Positions 34,614-43,983 are shown, counted from the first letter of the stretch. The stretch is DNA of 48,952 bases from JBHENC01 sp051000345 (GCA_051000345.1 JBPCOJ010000049.1:1-48952), one strand, 5' to 3'. The notes: a model not told the origin generated them from the letters alone. Numbers and translations: made by a program.

Positions 34614-35752
34614 TAAACGCGGCCTCCGTATGTGTAATCGAGTTTGCGATTGAGTTCAGCGATTTCGTCGGATAATTCTTTGAGGCGTTCGGGATTGAAG
34701 TCGAGCGGCGGTTGCGCGTGTGACTTGAAGGAAGCGATGCGTTGCAGGGAAGCGTCAAGGCGTTCCTGTGTGATTTGCTTATCGTCGGCTGCTTGAAGCA
34801 ATGCGTCGAAGCCGCGTTTGATAATGTCGGGGCGCGAGCAGATTAAGAGCATGTCGTTGCCTGCCAGAAAAGCACGGCGCGCGGCGTCTTCGATTTCGCA
34901 GTGGCGGCTGATTGCGCCCATCTCCAGATCGTCTGTCACCACCAGATGCTTGAAGCCGAGTTCTTCGCGCAGCAGTCCCGTGACGATGCCGTAGTTGAGC
35001 GAAGCGGGTTCGATTAATCCGCCCGCGACGCCGCTCTCCAAATCTATTTCGGGAAAACCGCCGTGGCTAATCATCACAGCTTGCACGCGATCATCCGCGC
35101 GTTGAAAAAGCTCTATGTACGGCGCGAGGTCTTTGGCAATTAAATCGTCGTGCGACAAATGAACGACGGGCATTTCTTCGTGCGAATCGACTTCGCCGGA
35201 GCCGATGCCGGGAAAGTGTTTCAAACAACCGAGACAGCCCGTGTTCTGCAAGCCGCGCAGATAAACCGTCGAGTAGCCCAAGACTTCGCCGGGCGAGCGT
35301 CCGAAGGAACGCGAGTACAAACCGTTCGAGAGCAAATCGCGCTCGTCCGTCATAATGGACATTACGGGCGCGAAGTTCATGCTGAAGCCTAACATGCGCA
35401 GCGCCTCGCCCGTGACGCGCCCGAGCGTGCGCGCGCCCGCAAGGTCTCCGTGCTGACGAATCGTGCGCGCGGAAGGCATCGGCGTGCATATTTTCCGCAG
35501 GCGATCAACGAGGCCGCCTTCCTGATCGATGCCGAATAAAGGCTCGACACCGGGAATCGCGCGTATGTCGTCGAGCAGCTTTCGTAGTTGTTGTGATGAT
35601 GCGACGTTGCGCCCGAAGATGATAACGCCGCCGGGCTTGATGTGTTCGATAAGGCCGCGCGTTTCGGCGTCGAGTTCCGTGCCGGGCAAGCCTATAAAAA
35701 GAAGTTGGCCGATTTGTTGTTCGAGCGGAAGCGAAGTTAAAGGCTGTTGCAT
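34613..35752 (-). CDS. nagZ: Beta-N-acetylhexosaminidase, glycoside hydrolase family 3 (NagZ-like)
   Basis: 379 aa, single-domain GH3 as in NagZ. LFGIDQEGGLVDRLR is the substrate-side motif, KHFPGIGSGEVDSHEEMP contains the Lys-His and the catalytic Asp-His loop, and VVTDDLEMGAISRH carries the nucleophile Asp. No signal peptide is seen, so it should be cytosolic, cleaving GlcNAc from anhydro-muropeptides during cell-wall recycling. It runs directly into the peptide-binding lipoprotein gene and lies 63 bp behind the second mutS on the same strand. Confidence 0.92.
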   Translation of the reverse strand: MQQPLTSLPLEQQIGQLLFIGLPGTELDAETRGLIEHIKPGGVIIFGRNVASSQQLRKLLDDIRAIPGVEPLFGIDQEGGLVDRLRKICTPMPSARTIRQHGDLAGARTLGRVTGEALRMLGFSMNFAPVMSIMTDERDLLSNGLYSRSFGRSPGEVLGYSTVYLRGLQNTGCLGCLKHFPGIGSGEVDSHEEMPVVHLSHDDLIAKDLAPYIELFQRADDRVQAVMISHGGFPEIDLESGVAGGLIEPASLNYGIVTGLLREELGFKHLVVTDDLEMGAISRHCEIEDAARRAFLAGNDMLLICSRPDIIKRGFDALLQAADDKQITQERLDASLQRIASFKSHAQPPLDFNPERLKELSDEIAELNRKLDYTYGGRV

Positions 35753-35815
35753 GTAAGTGGCAAAGTGTGCGGCGAAGTTTTTAGACGTTCCAATAATGCT
35801 CTGTCGAATTTCTTT

Positions 35816-38719
35816 TCAGACGATGCGTTGGCGCAAGCCTTGCAGCATACGCCGCGCATCTTCGGGCGCAAGGCTTTCTACATTAACCTCGCGCAGCTCG
35901 TCAAGCACGCTTTTGTTCACGGCATCGAAGAGCGTGACCTGCGCGGCGATGCGTCGGCGTCCGGCGCGGCGCGCAATCTGTCCGAGCGCTTCATCATCCG
36001 TCTTCGATGTCATAGAAGATTCGACGGTTTGCTGTGCGTCGTTGCCGCCGTCCGCCACACCCCTCGTATGGCTTGTGTGCTTCGCTTCTTCCGCAAAGAC
36101 ATCCAACTCATAACGCTCCAAACGCGCCAGCACATCGCGCGCTCTCACAAGCACTTCGGCGGGGAGACCCGCGAGGCGTGCCACTTCGATGCCGTAGGAT
36201 TTGGAGGCAGAGCCGCGTTCCAATTTATGCAGAAAAACTACTTCGCCTTCGCGCTCCGTCGCCGTGATTTGATAATTCTGCGCGCCCGGAAGACGCTCCG
36301 CGAGTTCCGTCAATTCGTGATAGTGCGTCGCAAACATTGTCTTCGCGGCGTGCGCGGGCGAATCGTGTAAATATTCCGCGACTGCCCAAGCGATTGACAG
36401 CCCGTCAAAAGTTGCTGTGCCGCGCCCGATTTCGTCTAGCAAGACGAGCGAGCGCGTCGTCGCGTTATGCAGAATCGTCGCCGTCTCCGTCATCTCGACC
36501 ATAAACGTCGAGCGCCCGCCCGCCAGATCATCCGACGCTCCGACCCTTGTCCAGATTCTATCGAGCACAGGCAGGTAAGCGATTTCGGCAGGCACGAATG
36601 AACCCATTTGCGCGAGAATCGAAATAATCGCCGTTTGCCGCAAGACAGTGGATTTGCCGCCCATGTTCGGCCCCGTGATAATCAGCAAACGATCCGCAGA
36701 ATTGTTCATGTAAACGTCGTTTGCGATAAACGGCTCGTCGCTCAGAGTCTCGATTAACGGATGCCGTCCGGCGACGATTTTAATTTCATCTGCATCGTGC
36801 ATCATCGGGCGCACGAAACGATAACGCGCGGCAACTTCCGCTAAAGAAGCGAGCGCATCGAGCGTCGCAAGCGCGCGCGCAGTTGCCTGTATGCGGCGTG
36901 TTTCAGTTGCGATGTCCCGGCAAACTTGAGTAAAAATTTCCGCTTCGAGCGTCGTGATGCGTTCTTCCGCGCCGAGCACCTTCGTTTCCCAATCTTTTAG
37001 TTCCGGCGTCGTAAAGCGTTCGGCGTTGGCGAGGGTTTGCCGACGCTCGTAATCTGCTGGCACGCGCGCCGCCGCAGTTTTCGAGACTTCTATGAAATAA
37101 CCGAAGACATTGTTAAAGCGCACGCGCAAGGATGCGATGCCGGAACGCGCGCGCTCGCGCGCTTCGAGCGCCGCAATGATTTGCTTGGCGTTGCGGCTCA
37201 CTTCGCGCAGCTCGTCCAACTCCGCAGAGTAGCCTGCGCGAATCGCGCCGCCTTCCGAAAGCTTCGCGGGAGCATCGTCGCTAATCGCGCGTTCCACAAG
37301 GATACGAACGTCGCCGAGTTCGTCCGCGCTTTCGTAAAGAATTTGCAGCAAGGATGATTTTGCGTCCGCTAATGTTTCTCTAATCTTCGGCACTTCGTCG
37401 AGCGAGCGGCGAAGCGCAGCTAAATCACGCGGGACGGCGACGTTCATATTGAGGCGTCCAGTGAGGCGCTCTAAATCGGCGACTTGTTTCAGGCGCGCGC
37501 GCAATCCGTCGCGCTTGATTTGCGAATCGAAAAGATTTTGCACGGCGGTGTGTCGCGCTTCGATTTCGCCGCGCCGCATCGAAGGGCGCAGCAGCCAAGA
37601 GCGCAGCAGCCGCGCGCCCATGTTTGTCATCGTTTCGTCAATCACATCAATGAGAGCGTGCGTGCGTTTTTGATTTGTCTGCGTGCAGATTAATTCCAGA
37701 TTGCGCACCGTGACGAAATCGAGCACGAGAAAATCTTGCGGCTCGAAATAATTTATCTCCGTGATGTGCGCGGCGGCAGCGCGCTGCGTCTCGCGCGCAT
37801 AACGCAAGCACACTCCGGCGGCGCGCACTGCCTCGAATTTATTCTCGAGATCGAAAGCGTCGAGAGATTTGACGCCGAACTGCTCGCGCAAAAGCTGCGC
37901 GCACGCTTCACCCTGCCAGAGCCAATCATCAAGGGGACTCAACGTCGCGCCGCCGAACAAAGAAGCTTCCGCCGTAGGGCTTCGCAGAGAAGAATTGCCA
38001 TCACTGCGAGCCATAATTCCCCCCGCGTCCGATAACGCCCCCGGTTTGTTTTGTGACGGAGAATGAGAACTTGCTTCAGAACTTCTTGCTTCTGAACTTG
38101 CGGTGTTATTCGACAGCGGAAGTGCAGCGGTGCGTGCGCTTGCGTGCGGCGCGCTTTCGATGAGCGTGGTCAGCGAAGCAGGGAAGAGTATTTCGCGCGG
38201 GGCGTAGGATTCTATGTCGGCGCGAATCTTCTCCCATGCGTCCGCGCCGTGAGTTTCAGTAGCGCGAAATTCTCCTGTCGAAAGATCGAGGAATGCCGCA
38301 GCCATGCGTTCGCCGCTGCCGCACACCGCCGCGAGATAAACGGTTTCGCGTTCTTCGACGAGTTGCGTGTCAATCGCTGTTCCCGGCGTGATGACGCGCA
38401 CGACTTCGCGGCGCACTAATTTTTTTGTTTTCGTAGGGTCTTCGGTTTGCTCGCAAATGGCGACGCGGTAGCCTTTGCGCACGAGCTTCGCAATATGATT
38501 TGCCGCAGAGTGATGCGGCACGCCGCACATCGGGATCGCTTCGCCGCGTTCCTTGCGGCGCGCCGTCAAAGTGATTTGCAGTTCGCGCGCGCTCGTCACG
38601 GCGTCATCGAAAAAGAGTTCGTAGAAATCGCCCAGACGAAAAAAAAGCAGCGTGCCGGGATACTGCTTTTTCAGTTCCAGATATTGCCGCAGCATAGGCG
38701 TTTGAGGAATGGCTGTCAT
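35816..38719 (-). CDS. mutS: DNA mismatch repair protein MutS (second copy)
   Basis: 967 aa, longer than the 888-aa copy at 662-3328. It has GDFYELF (30-36) with the mismatch-binding Phe-x-Glu, CGVPHHS and VRREVVRVITPGT, clamp and core domains, Walker A GPNMGGKST (about 683-691), Walker B LVLLDEIGRGT and ATHYHEL. The C-terminal tail (VESLAPEDARRMLQGL) is also present. The extra length is mainly a Ser/Ala/Asn-rich insert at about 193-255, between the mismatch and connector domains. It encodes all MutS1 signatures, so it is a true MutS1 paralogue and not MutS2. It sits between nagZ and the kinase gene. Confidence 0.97.
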   Translation of the reverse strand: MTAIPQTPMLRQYLELKKQYPGTLLFFRLGDFYELFFDDAVTSARELQITLTARRKERGEAIPMCGVPHHSAANHIAKLVRKGYRVAICEQTEDPTKTKKLVRREVVRVITPGTAIDTQLVEERETVYLAAVCGSGERMAAAFLDLSTGEFRATETHGADAWEKIRADIESYAPREILFPASLTTLIESAPHASARTAALPLSNNTASSEARSSEASSHSPSQNKPGALSDAGGIMARSDGNSSLRSPTAEASLFGGATLSPLDDWLWQGEACAQLLREQFGVKSLDAFDLENKFEAVRAAGVCLRYARETQRAAAAHITEINYFEPQDFLVLDFVTVRNLELICTQTNQKRTHALIDVIDETMTNMGARLLRSWLLRPSMRRGEIEARHTAVQNLFDSQIKRDGLRARLKQVADLERLTGRLNMNVAVPRDLAALRRSLDEVPKIRETLADAKSSLLQILYESADELGDVRILVERAISDDAPAKLSEGGAIRAGYSAELDELREVSRNAKQIIAALEARERARSGIASLRVRFNNVFGYFIEVSKTAAARVPADYERRQTLANAERFTTPELKDWETKVLGAEERITTLEAEIFTQVCRDIATETRRIQATARALATLDALASLAEVAARYRFVRPMMHDADEIKIVAGRHPLIETLSDEPFIANDVYMNNSADRLLIITGPNMGGKSTVLRQTAIISILAQMGSFVPAEIAYLPVLDRIWTRVGASDDLAGGRSTFMVEMTETATILHNATTRSLVLLDEIGRGTATFDGLSIAWAVAEYLHDSPAHAAKTMFATHYHELTELAERLPGAQNYQITATEREGEVVFLHKLERGSASKSYGIEVARLAGLPAEVLVRARDVLARLERYELDVFAEEAKHTSHTRGVADGGNDAQQTVESSMTSKTDDEALGQIARRAGRRRIAAQVTLFDAVNKSVLDELREVNVESLAPEDARRMLQGLRQRIV
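38025..38103. repeat. Low-complexity insert of the second mutS with repeated motifs
   Basis: Within the coding insert, CGCGTCCGATAACG (38025-38038) repeats the palindrome core from the kinase gene. At about 38072-38103, CTTGCTTCAGAACTT is followed directly by CTTGCTTCTGAACTT, a tandem duplication with one mismatch. The reading frame stays open. Confidence 0.6.
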
Positions 38720-38868
38720 AGAAAATTTATCGAAGAATATTTAAGTTTCGGAATGCGTCAGACAACTAATATTTAGCGCGGTGCGATTATGTGTGAGGCA
38801 ATGCGCGCTTGACCATAAACTATGGACTATGAAAATTTCAGGAACAATTTAAGATGCTCTTGCTGCTC

Positions 38869-40899
38869 TTAACGCAAATCGCGCTCGCTGATTATTTTCC
38901 AGCCGTTGTTCGTTTTCGTCCAGCGCAATTCCTCTACGGCTTGCCCGCTGTCAGCGCGCGCGCCCGTGAAATTCCAATTCTTAGTGTAACGCATCGTCGC
39001 CGTGCGGTTGTCTTTGCTGAACGCAATCGAAGGCTCCGAGACATTCACGTTGACGGAGTTCGTATGCGAGAAGAGATTAGTTTTGTCCGCGCGCACAAAA
39101 CTCGCGGAAGCCTTCGGGCGCAAGTAATATTTTTCGAGCACCGGCGCGTAAAAATTCATTTGCCGGTTAACGTCGCGCGCGTTCGTTGCGGCGATCCACT
39201 CGTTGAGCGAGGAACGCAATTCATCGCTTGAATCGCGCGCGGATGTTTGAGCGGTTTGCGGCAAAGCGTTGCGCGTAATGTTCGGCGCGCTCGTTTGAGC
39301 GTTGCCTTTGCCCACAGCGTTATTTGCGATGGAGTTAGCCGCATTGCCTGCGCTCGTCGGCGGCGCGGGATCATTCGTTCGCGCGATGGTCTGCGCCGCG
39401 CTGTTTGCGATTGCCTCATCGGACGCCGAGCGATTTTGCGAGAGCCACAATGTCGCCGCGAAAGCGACGACGGCAAGGCCTACGAACAATGCAGCGTAAG
39501 GCATATAAGACGAACGTTGCGCGTGCGACTCAGCGAAGGAATTTGAAGATGTGGCGAAGGAATCCGCCTCTCGGTTTGTTACGGGTGGCACGGTGTTGCC
39601 CGTTTTGTTCGCCGCCTCGCCTTTGACAAGTGTTCGCTCATGCAGCAAGTCTGGCACAGATTGGTGTGCTACCGAGACCGCCGACGGTAAAAAGATTCCC
39701 GTAGGAATCTGTGGGTCGGCTTCTGAATTTGTGGAATCATTTATAATCGGCGCGCTTGTTTGTGAAACCTCATCTCTAGAAGTGTCTTGAGCGGCAACAG
39801 CGTGTTGGTTCGTCGGCTCGCCTGCGCGCTTCGTTTCTCCCTGAATGCTAGCGGCGATGTGCGGATTCGTCTGCGGCGCGGCATCAGTGCCGGTTTGCGG
39901 ATCGAGCGTATTTCGCGTTGGTCGAAAACCGTCGCGCCCGTGTGCGGACGTCGCGTTGATGTTCATTTCGCGCCCGATCAATTCAAGTCTGTCAGCCAAC
40001 TCCGCAGATGTTTGCGGGCGGCGATCAGGATTCTTATCGAGCGTTTGCATCACGAGTTGTTCGAGATTCAGAGGCACATCGGCGCGAAATTCATGCAGCG
40101 GCGAGGGCTGTTCCTGAATATGCTTGATGGCGATGGCGGTGGCCGTCGGCGCATCGAATGGAGGGCGGGCGGCGAGCATTTCGTAGAGAATAATGCCGAG
40201 GCTGTAAATGTCCGAGCGCGCGTCCGCCGGATGGCCTGAGCATTGTTCGGGAGCCATGTAGCGCGGCGTGCCGATGAGCGAGCCGGAGGCAGTGAGCGCG
40301 CCGCCGGAAGACGTTGTTTGCTCGCGCAGCTTGGCGACGCCGAAATCGACGACCTTGACGAGCACACGGTCATGTAGATCGCGCGTGAGAATAATATTGC
40401 CCGGCTTCAAATCACGATGAACGATGCCGCTACGGTGCGCCGCCTCGACGCCGTCCGCCGCTTGTCTGGCAATCAAGACTGCTTCAGCAAAGGATAGAGC
40501 GCCCGCCGCGTTCATGTAATCGCGCAGGCTTTGCCCGTTGACGAGTTCCATGACGATGTATGCGCCGCCGTCGGGCAATGAGCCGTAGTCATAAGTGTCC
40601 GCGACGTTCGGGTGGTTGAGCTTGGCGGCGGCGCGCGCTTCGCGGCGGAATCGTTCGAGCGCTTCGGCTTCGGCGGTAAAATCCGGCAGCAGTAATTTGA
40701 TGGCAACTCCGCGTTCCAGATCGACATGCGTGCCAGCGTAAACGGCTCCCATGCCGCCTCTGCCGAGCAGACTGTCAAGGCGATATTTGTCCGTGATGAA
40801 ACGCGAGCCGTGACGCGAAGCGACGAGCATCGTTTCATCCTGCGAACATCTTGTGTCAGCGTCATCATAGCAACGCTGGCAGGTAGGGCAGATTTTCAT
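38869..40899 (-). CDS. Membrane Ser/Thr protein kinase with zinc ribbon and extracytoplasmic NTF2-like domain
   Basis: 676 aa. An N-terminal zinc ribbon (MKICPTCQRCYDDADTRC) leads to the kinase domain (about 40-310): glycine loop GRGGMGAVYAG, K68 in VAIKLL, HRDLKPGN (161-168), DFG (185-187), GTPRYMAPEQ and SDIYSLGIILYEML. A long Thr/Asn/Pro-rich linker, one membrane helix (about 466-487), another linker and a C-terminal NTF2/SnoaL-like domain (about 558-676, LNEWIAATNARDVNRQMNFYAPV...GWKIISERDL) follow. The last domain should face the periplasm and may sense a ligand. This architecture is common in Acidobacteriota. Confidence 0.94.
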   Translation of the reverse strand: MKICPTCQRCYDDADTRCSQDETMLVASRHGSRFITDKYRLDSLLGRGGMGAVYAGTHVDLERGVAIKLLLPDFTAEAEALERFRREARAAAKLNHPNVADTYDYGSLPDGGAYIVMELVNGQSLRDYMNAAGALSFAEAVLIARQAADGVEAAHRSGIVHRDLKPGNIILTRDLHDRVLVKVVDFGVAKLREQTTSSGGALTASGSLIGTPRYMAPEQCSGHPADARSDIYSLGIILYEMLAARPPFDAPTATAIAIKHIQEQPSPLHEFRADVPLNLEQLVMQTLDKNPDRRPQTSAELADRLELIGREMNINATSAHGRDGFRPTRNTLDPQTGTDAAPQTNPHIAASIQGETKRAGEPTNQHAVAAQDTSRDEVSQTSAPIINDSTNSEADPQIPTGIFLPSAVSVAHQSVPDLLHERTLVKGEAANKTGNTVPPVTNREADSFATSSNSFAESHAQRSSYMPYAALFVGLAVVAFAATLWLSQNRSASDEAIANSAAQTIARTNDPAPPTSAGNAANSIANNAVGKGNAQTSAPNITRNALPQTAQTSARDSSDELRSSLNEWIAATNARDVNRQMNFYAPVLEKYYLRPKASASFVRADKTNLFSHTNSVNVNVSEPSIAFSKDNRTATMRYTKNWNFTGARADSGQAVEELRWTKTNNGWKIISERDLR

Positions 40900-41030
40900 G
40901 TCTGCAAAACGCCTCTGGAATGGTTACATACGAAAAAGCGCGGACTATATTTGCGTGTGCGCGCCGAACCTATGAAACAGTTTTTATCGAGCGCTCTATT
41001 CTTGCGCGCCATAAGCATAAGCGAAAAGGC

Positions 41031-42071
41031 TCAACCGAAAAAGAATTCGGCGACGCGATAAATTTCTTCGTCGAGTTTCTTCAGATGCCCGACGGCTTCC
41101 GTCAGCGGCACGCTCGTGATTTTGCTGCCCTGCAAGGCGGCCATGCGCCCCCATTCTTCTGCAAGAATCATATCGAAGGCCTTGACGCCGAAACGCGTTG
41201 CGAGCACCCGGTCAAACGCCGTCGGAGAGCCGCCGCGCTGCACATAGCCGAGTTTGGTAACGCGCGTTTCAATGCCCGTGCAGCGCTCGATCTCGCGCCC
41301 GAGCACAGCGCCGATGCCGCCGAGCCTGTCGTGTTGAAAAATATCCGCGCTCGTTTCATCGCTCAGGAAATTTTCTTCCGTGTGGGGGTGCGCGTCTTCG
41401 GCGACGATGACGATGGAGAAGGCGAGTCCGTGCTGCTGGCGCTGGCGCAGAAATTCGCAGACGCGCGAGAGACGAAAAGGGTGTTCCGGCACGAGTATCA
41501 CATCGGCTCCACCGGCGATGCCGCCGTAGGCAGCGATCCAACCCGTGTGCCGTCCCATCACTTCCACGACCATCACGCGGTGATGCGATTCGGCGGTGGA
41601 GTGCAAGCGATCCACCGCGTCCGTGACGACGCCAACCGCCGTGTCGAAACCGAATGTATAGTCTGTTCCGGCGACATCGTTGTCAATGGTTTTGGGAATC
41701 CCGACAACCGGCAATTCGTGATCCTGCCACATTTCCAAAGCAGCCGAGAGCGTGCCTTCGCCGCCGACGACGACAAGCGCCGAAAGCTTGTACTTTTCCC
41801 AATTGCCTTGCAGTCTTTCGATGGCCGCAGGATCGTGTCGCGGATTGTAGCGCGACGTGCCGAGAACGGTTCCGCCGCGCGGAAGTATGCCGCTGATGGA
41901 GTGGCGCGTGAGCGGTTCGATGTCCGCTTCGATAAGTCCCTGCCAGCCGTTTTTAATGCCGAGCACTTCCGTGTCGGAGGCGAGGGCGCGCCTGACCACA
42001 GCGCGAATCACCGCATTGAGTCCCGGACAATCGCCGCCGCCCGTCAGAATACCTATACGGCGCTGGCTCAT
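41031..42071 (-). CDS. pfkA: 6-phosphofructokinase
   Basis: 346 aa from the ATG at 42071, which has a GGGGA ribosome-binding site; the frame is open to 42137, but that extension has no homology signal. Key parts are GILTGGGDCPGLNAVIRAVV, GGEGTLSAALEM, GIPKTIDNDVAGTDYTFGFDTAV, VEVMGRHTGWIA and GYVQRGGSPTAFDR. The Gly in GGEGT with Lys in PKTIDND is the combination found in ATP-dependent group III enzymes, while PPi-dependent ones carry Asp at the first position; ATP use is therefore the better guess. It commits fructose 6-phosphate to glycolysis, upstream of the pdh complex. It diverges from tsaB. Confidence 0.95.
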   Translation of the reverse strand: MSQRRIGILTGGGDCPGLNAVIRAVVRRALASDTEVLGIKNGWQGLIEADIEPLTRHSISGILPRGGTVLGTSRYNPRHDPAAIERLQGNWEKYKLSALVVVGGEGTLSAALEMWQDHELPVVGIPKTIDNDVAGTDYTFGFDTAVGVVTDAVDRLHSTAESHHRVMVVEVMGRHTGWIAAYGGIAGGADVILVPEHPFRLSRVCEFLRQRQQHGLAFSIVIVAEDAHPHTEENFLSDETSADIFQHDRLGGIGAVLGREIERCTGIETRVTKLGYVQRGGSPTAFDRVLATRFGVKAFDMILAEEWGRMAALQGSKITSVPLTEAVGHLKKLDEEIYRVAEFFFG

Positions 42072-42196
42072 TAATACATTTCCCCGTCGAGTAAAATTGA
42101 TTGACAAACACGCACGCGGCGCAAAACATTCGCACACGATTCGCGGCGCTGTCGAAGCCTTCTCCGACCGGCGCTATCGAATGAAAAAGTTCAGCG

Positions 42197-42226
42197 TTGC
42201 GTGCATTAAGCCGAACGCCTTATAAT
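42197..42226 (+). promoter_or_regulatory. Sigma-70-type promoter of tsaB
   Basis: TTGCGT (42197-42202) and TATAAT (42221-42226) are separated by 18 bp, 90 bp upstream of the tsaB start. Confidence 0.65.
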
Positions 42227-42315
42227 CGCGCGGCAAAGCATAGACTGTCAAATAAGATATTTTAAGTTGTCTAGGCGCTGCCGACTGCCGTAGTGAAAGC
42301 GCGAAGATTGTTTCT

Positions 42316-43101
42316 GTGACCGCACAAGATTCCATATTGATACTGACAATCGAAACAGCGACGCGCGCGGGCAGCGTTTGTCTGGCGCGCGGCCACAGTA
42401 TTATCGCAGCTCGAACAGGCGATGCGAATGTTTCGCAATCCGCGCATCTTTTGCCGCAGATAGAAGAAGTATTGGCGGAAGCAAAAGCTTCGATGCGGGA
42501 TGTCGAACTTTTTGCGGCAGCCGCAGGGCCGGGAAGTTTCACGGGACTTCGCATCGGGCTGGCGACTATCAAAGCCTTCGCCTCCACGCTCGGGCGGCCT
42601 TGCGTAGGCATCCAGACGCTGGAAGCAATTGCACACGCGGCGGGTTACTCGAAGCTCACTGTGGCAATGTTACCGGCGGGGCGCGGCGAAGTTTTCTGGC
42701 AAATGTTTGAAACGAGCGAGGGCGGGGCGGTGCGCGCTTTATCGGAAGCAGGCCATATCAAGCCGCATGATTTGATCGAGCAGTTAGCGGCTTCTCGCGC
42801 GCTCGTGTGGGCGGGCGACGGCGCGCGTCTCTATGTAGAGCAGATCGGGGAGCGCGCCCGACTGGAAAAGCTGTTGCTCCTCGATGACGAAGAAGAGCGA
42901 ATGAAAATCGAAACTGGCGAAAGCTTCGCGGATAAAGAAAATGTATGGCGTCTCGCCGCGCCTGTCTTGAATCTGGCGGAGCATGTCTCTGCGCTGGCGC
43001 GCGAACGCTATCATCGCGGCGATCAAGGCGATGCGAAAAACTTGCAGGCTATTTATGTGCGTTTGTCCGATGCGGAGATTAAACAGCAATGTCCAGCGTA
43101 A
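42316..43101 (+). CDS. tsaB: tRNA threonylcarbamoyladenosine biosynthesis protein TsaB
   Basis: 261 aa from a GTG at 42316. The ASKHA-fold N-terminus has ILTIETATRAGSVCLARG, and the motif AAAGPGSFTGLRIGLATIKAFA is diagnostic of TsaB. TsaB is the scaffold partner of TsaD in the complex that transfers threonylcarbamoyl to A37 of tRNAs. tsaD and tsaE are not in the window; tsaC is at 31755. The 3' end overlaps rimI by 13 bp, a common tsaB-rimI coupling. Confidence 0.94.
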   Translation: MTAQDSILILTIETATRAGSVCLARGHSIIAARTGDANVSQSAHLLPQIEEVLAEAKASMRDVELFAAAAGPGSFTGLRIGLATIKAFASTLGRPCVGIQTLEAIAHAAGYSKLTVAMLPAGRGEVFWQMFETSEGGAVRALSEAGHIKPHDLIEQLAASRALVWAGDGARLYVEQIGERARLEKLLLLDDEEERMKIETGESFADKENVWRLAAPVLNLAEHVSALARERYHRGDQGDAKNLQAIYVRLSDAEIKQQCPA

Positions 43102-43598
43102 CCGCCGCGCCGCTGCTGCTGCAAATAAAATTCACGGTCGAGTCGATGACCGAACACGATTTGCTCGAAGTCGTCGAGATAGAAGAAGCGAGCGGATTGA
43201 GCCGTTGGGGTTGGGACGGCTATCATGACGAACTGGCGCGCCGCCTTGAAACGGTGATGCTTGTCGCGCTCAAGCGGCACGATGCGGCACACGGCGGCAA
43301 TCCAGACCAAAGGCTTGCGGGATTCCTTGCGGCGCGCATCGGAGCAGGAGAATTACACATCAATAACGTGGCGGTGCGGGAAATTTATCGTCAGCAGGGA
43401 ATCGGCGCGGCGCTGCTTACACATGCTTTGCAATTAGGCAGTAAGCGCGGCGCGCATGGTGCGCTGCTGGAAGTTCGCGCCGCAAACGTTGCCGCGCAGT
43501 CGCTTTATCTGCGGCAAGGATTTAGAATCACGGGGCGGCGCAAGAACTACTATGCCGCGCCGCTCGATGATGCGCTGTTGATGTCCGCCGAAATCTAA
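43089..43598 (+). CDS. rimI: Ribosomal-protein-alanine N-acetyltransferase (RimI-like GNAT)
   Basis: 169 aa. The GNAT domain is clear: HINNVAVREIYRQQGIGAALLTHAL contains the acetyl-CoA-binding Q-x-x-G-x-G loop, followed by GALLEVRAANVAAQSLYLRQGFRITGRRKNYY, the typical RimI end. It should acetylate the N-terminal Ala of ribosomal protein S18 or related targets. It overlaps tsaB, and the association of the two is conserved widely, which supports the name. Confidence 0.92.
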   Translation: MSSVTAAPLLLQIKFTVESMTEHDLLEVVEIEEASGLSRWGWDGYHDELARRLETVMLVALKRHDAAHGGNPDQRLAGFLAARIGAGELHINNVAVREIYRQQGIGAALLTHALQLGSKRGAHGALLEVRAANVAAQSLYLRQGFRITGRRKNYYAAPLDDALLMSAEI

Positions 43599-43736
43599 AA
43601 GGCTTGCTCTGATTGCCGTGTTTGGGCTAACATTTTCGCTTCGAGTAACAACAGGCAGCGGCGGCGGCAGTTCGATGTGCTTGTTACTGCGCCGCTCTGG
43701 AATCGTTTTCGCACTTGATAAGGAGGCTTCTAGAAG

Positions 43737-43979
43737 ATGGAAATAAACGGGACGGATGGTCTGCGCGACCAACTGATGTCAAGCAATTCCGAATTCCGCG
43801 ACCTCGCGCGCGAACATGGACGCTACGAAGCGCGTCTCGATGAACTAAACGCACTTGCTTATCCGAGCGATGAAGAGCAATTGGAAGAAGTTACGCTGAA
43901 GAAAAAGAAATTGGCCGTGAAGGATCAGATGCAGGCGATTTTGCTGCAGCATCAGGCACACAGCGGATCCGGGCATTAA
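43737..43979 (+). CDS. DUF465/YdcH-like small protein
   Basis: 80 aa, ATG behind a strong AAGGAGG ribosome-binding site. The helical hairpin has the family pattern: SEFRDLAREHGRYEARLDELNALAYPSDEEQLEEVTLKKKKLAVKDQM. Function of the family is unknown. It is 138 bp behind rimI and is followed by a strong terminator. Confidence 0.88.
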   Translation: MEINGTDGLRDQLMSSNSEFRDLAREHGRYEARLDELNALAYPSDEEQLEEVTLKKKKLAVKDQMQAILLQHQAHSGSGH

Positions 43980-43983
43980 CGAA

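Noticed and set aside
40920..42074. 384-codon plus-strand frame.
   Set aside because: It is antisense to pfkA, whose catalytic motifs are intact; the GCGC-rich composition keeps the opposite strand open.
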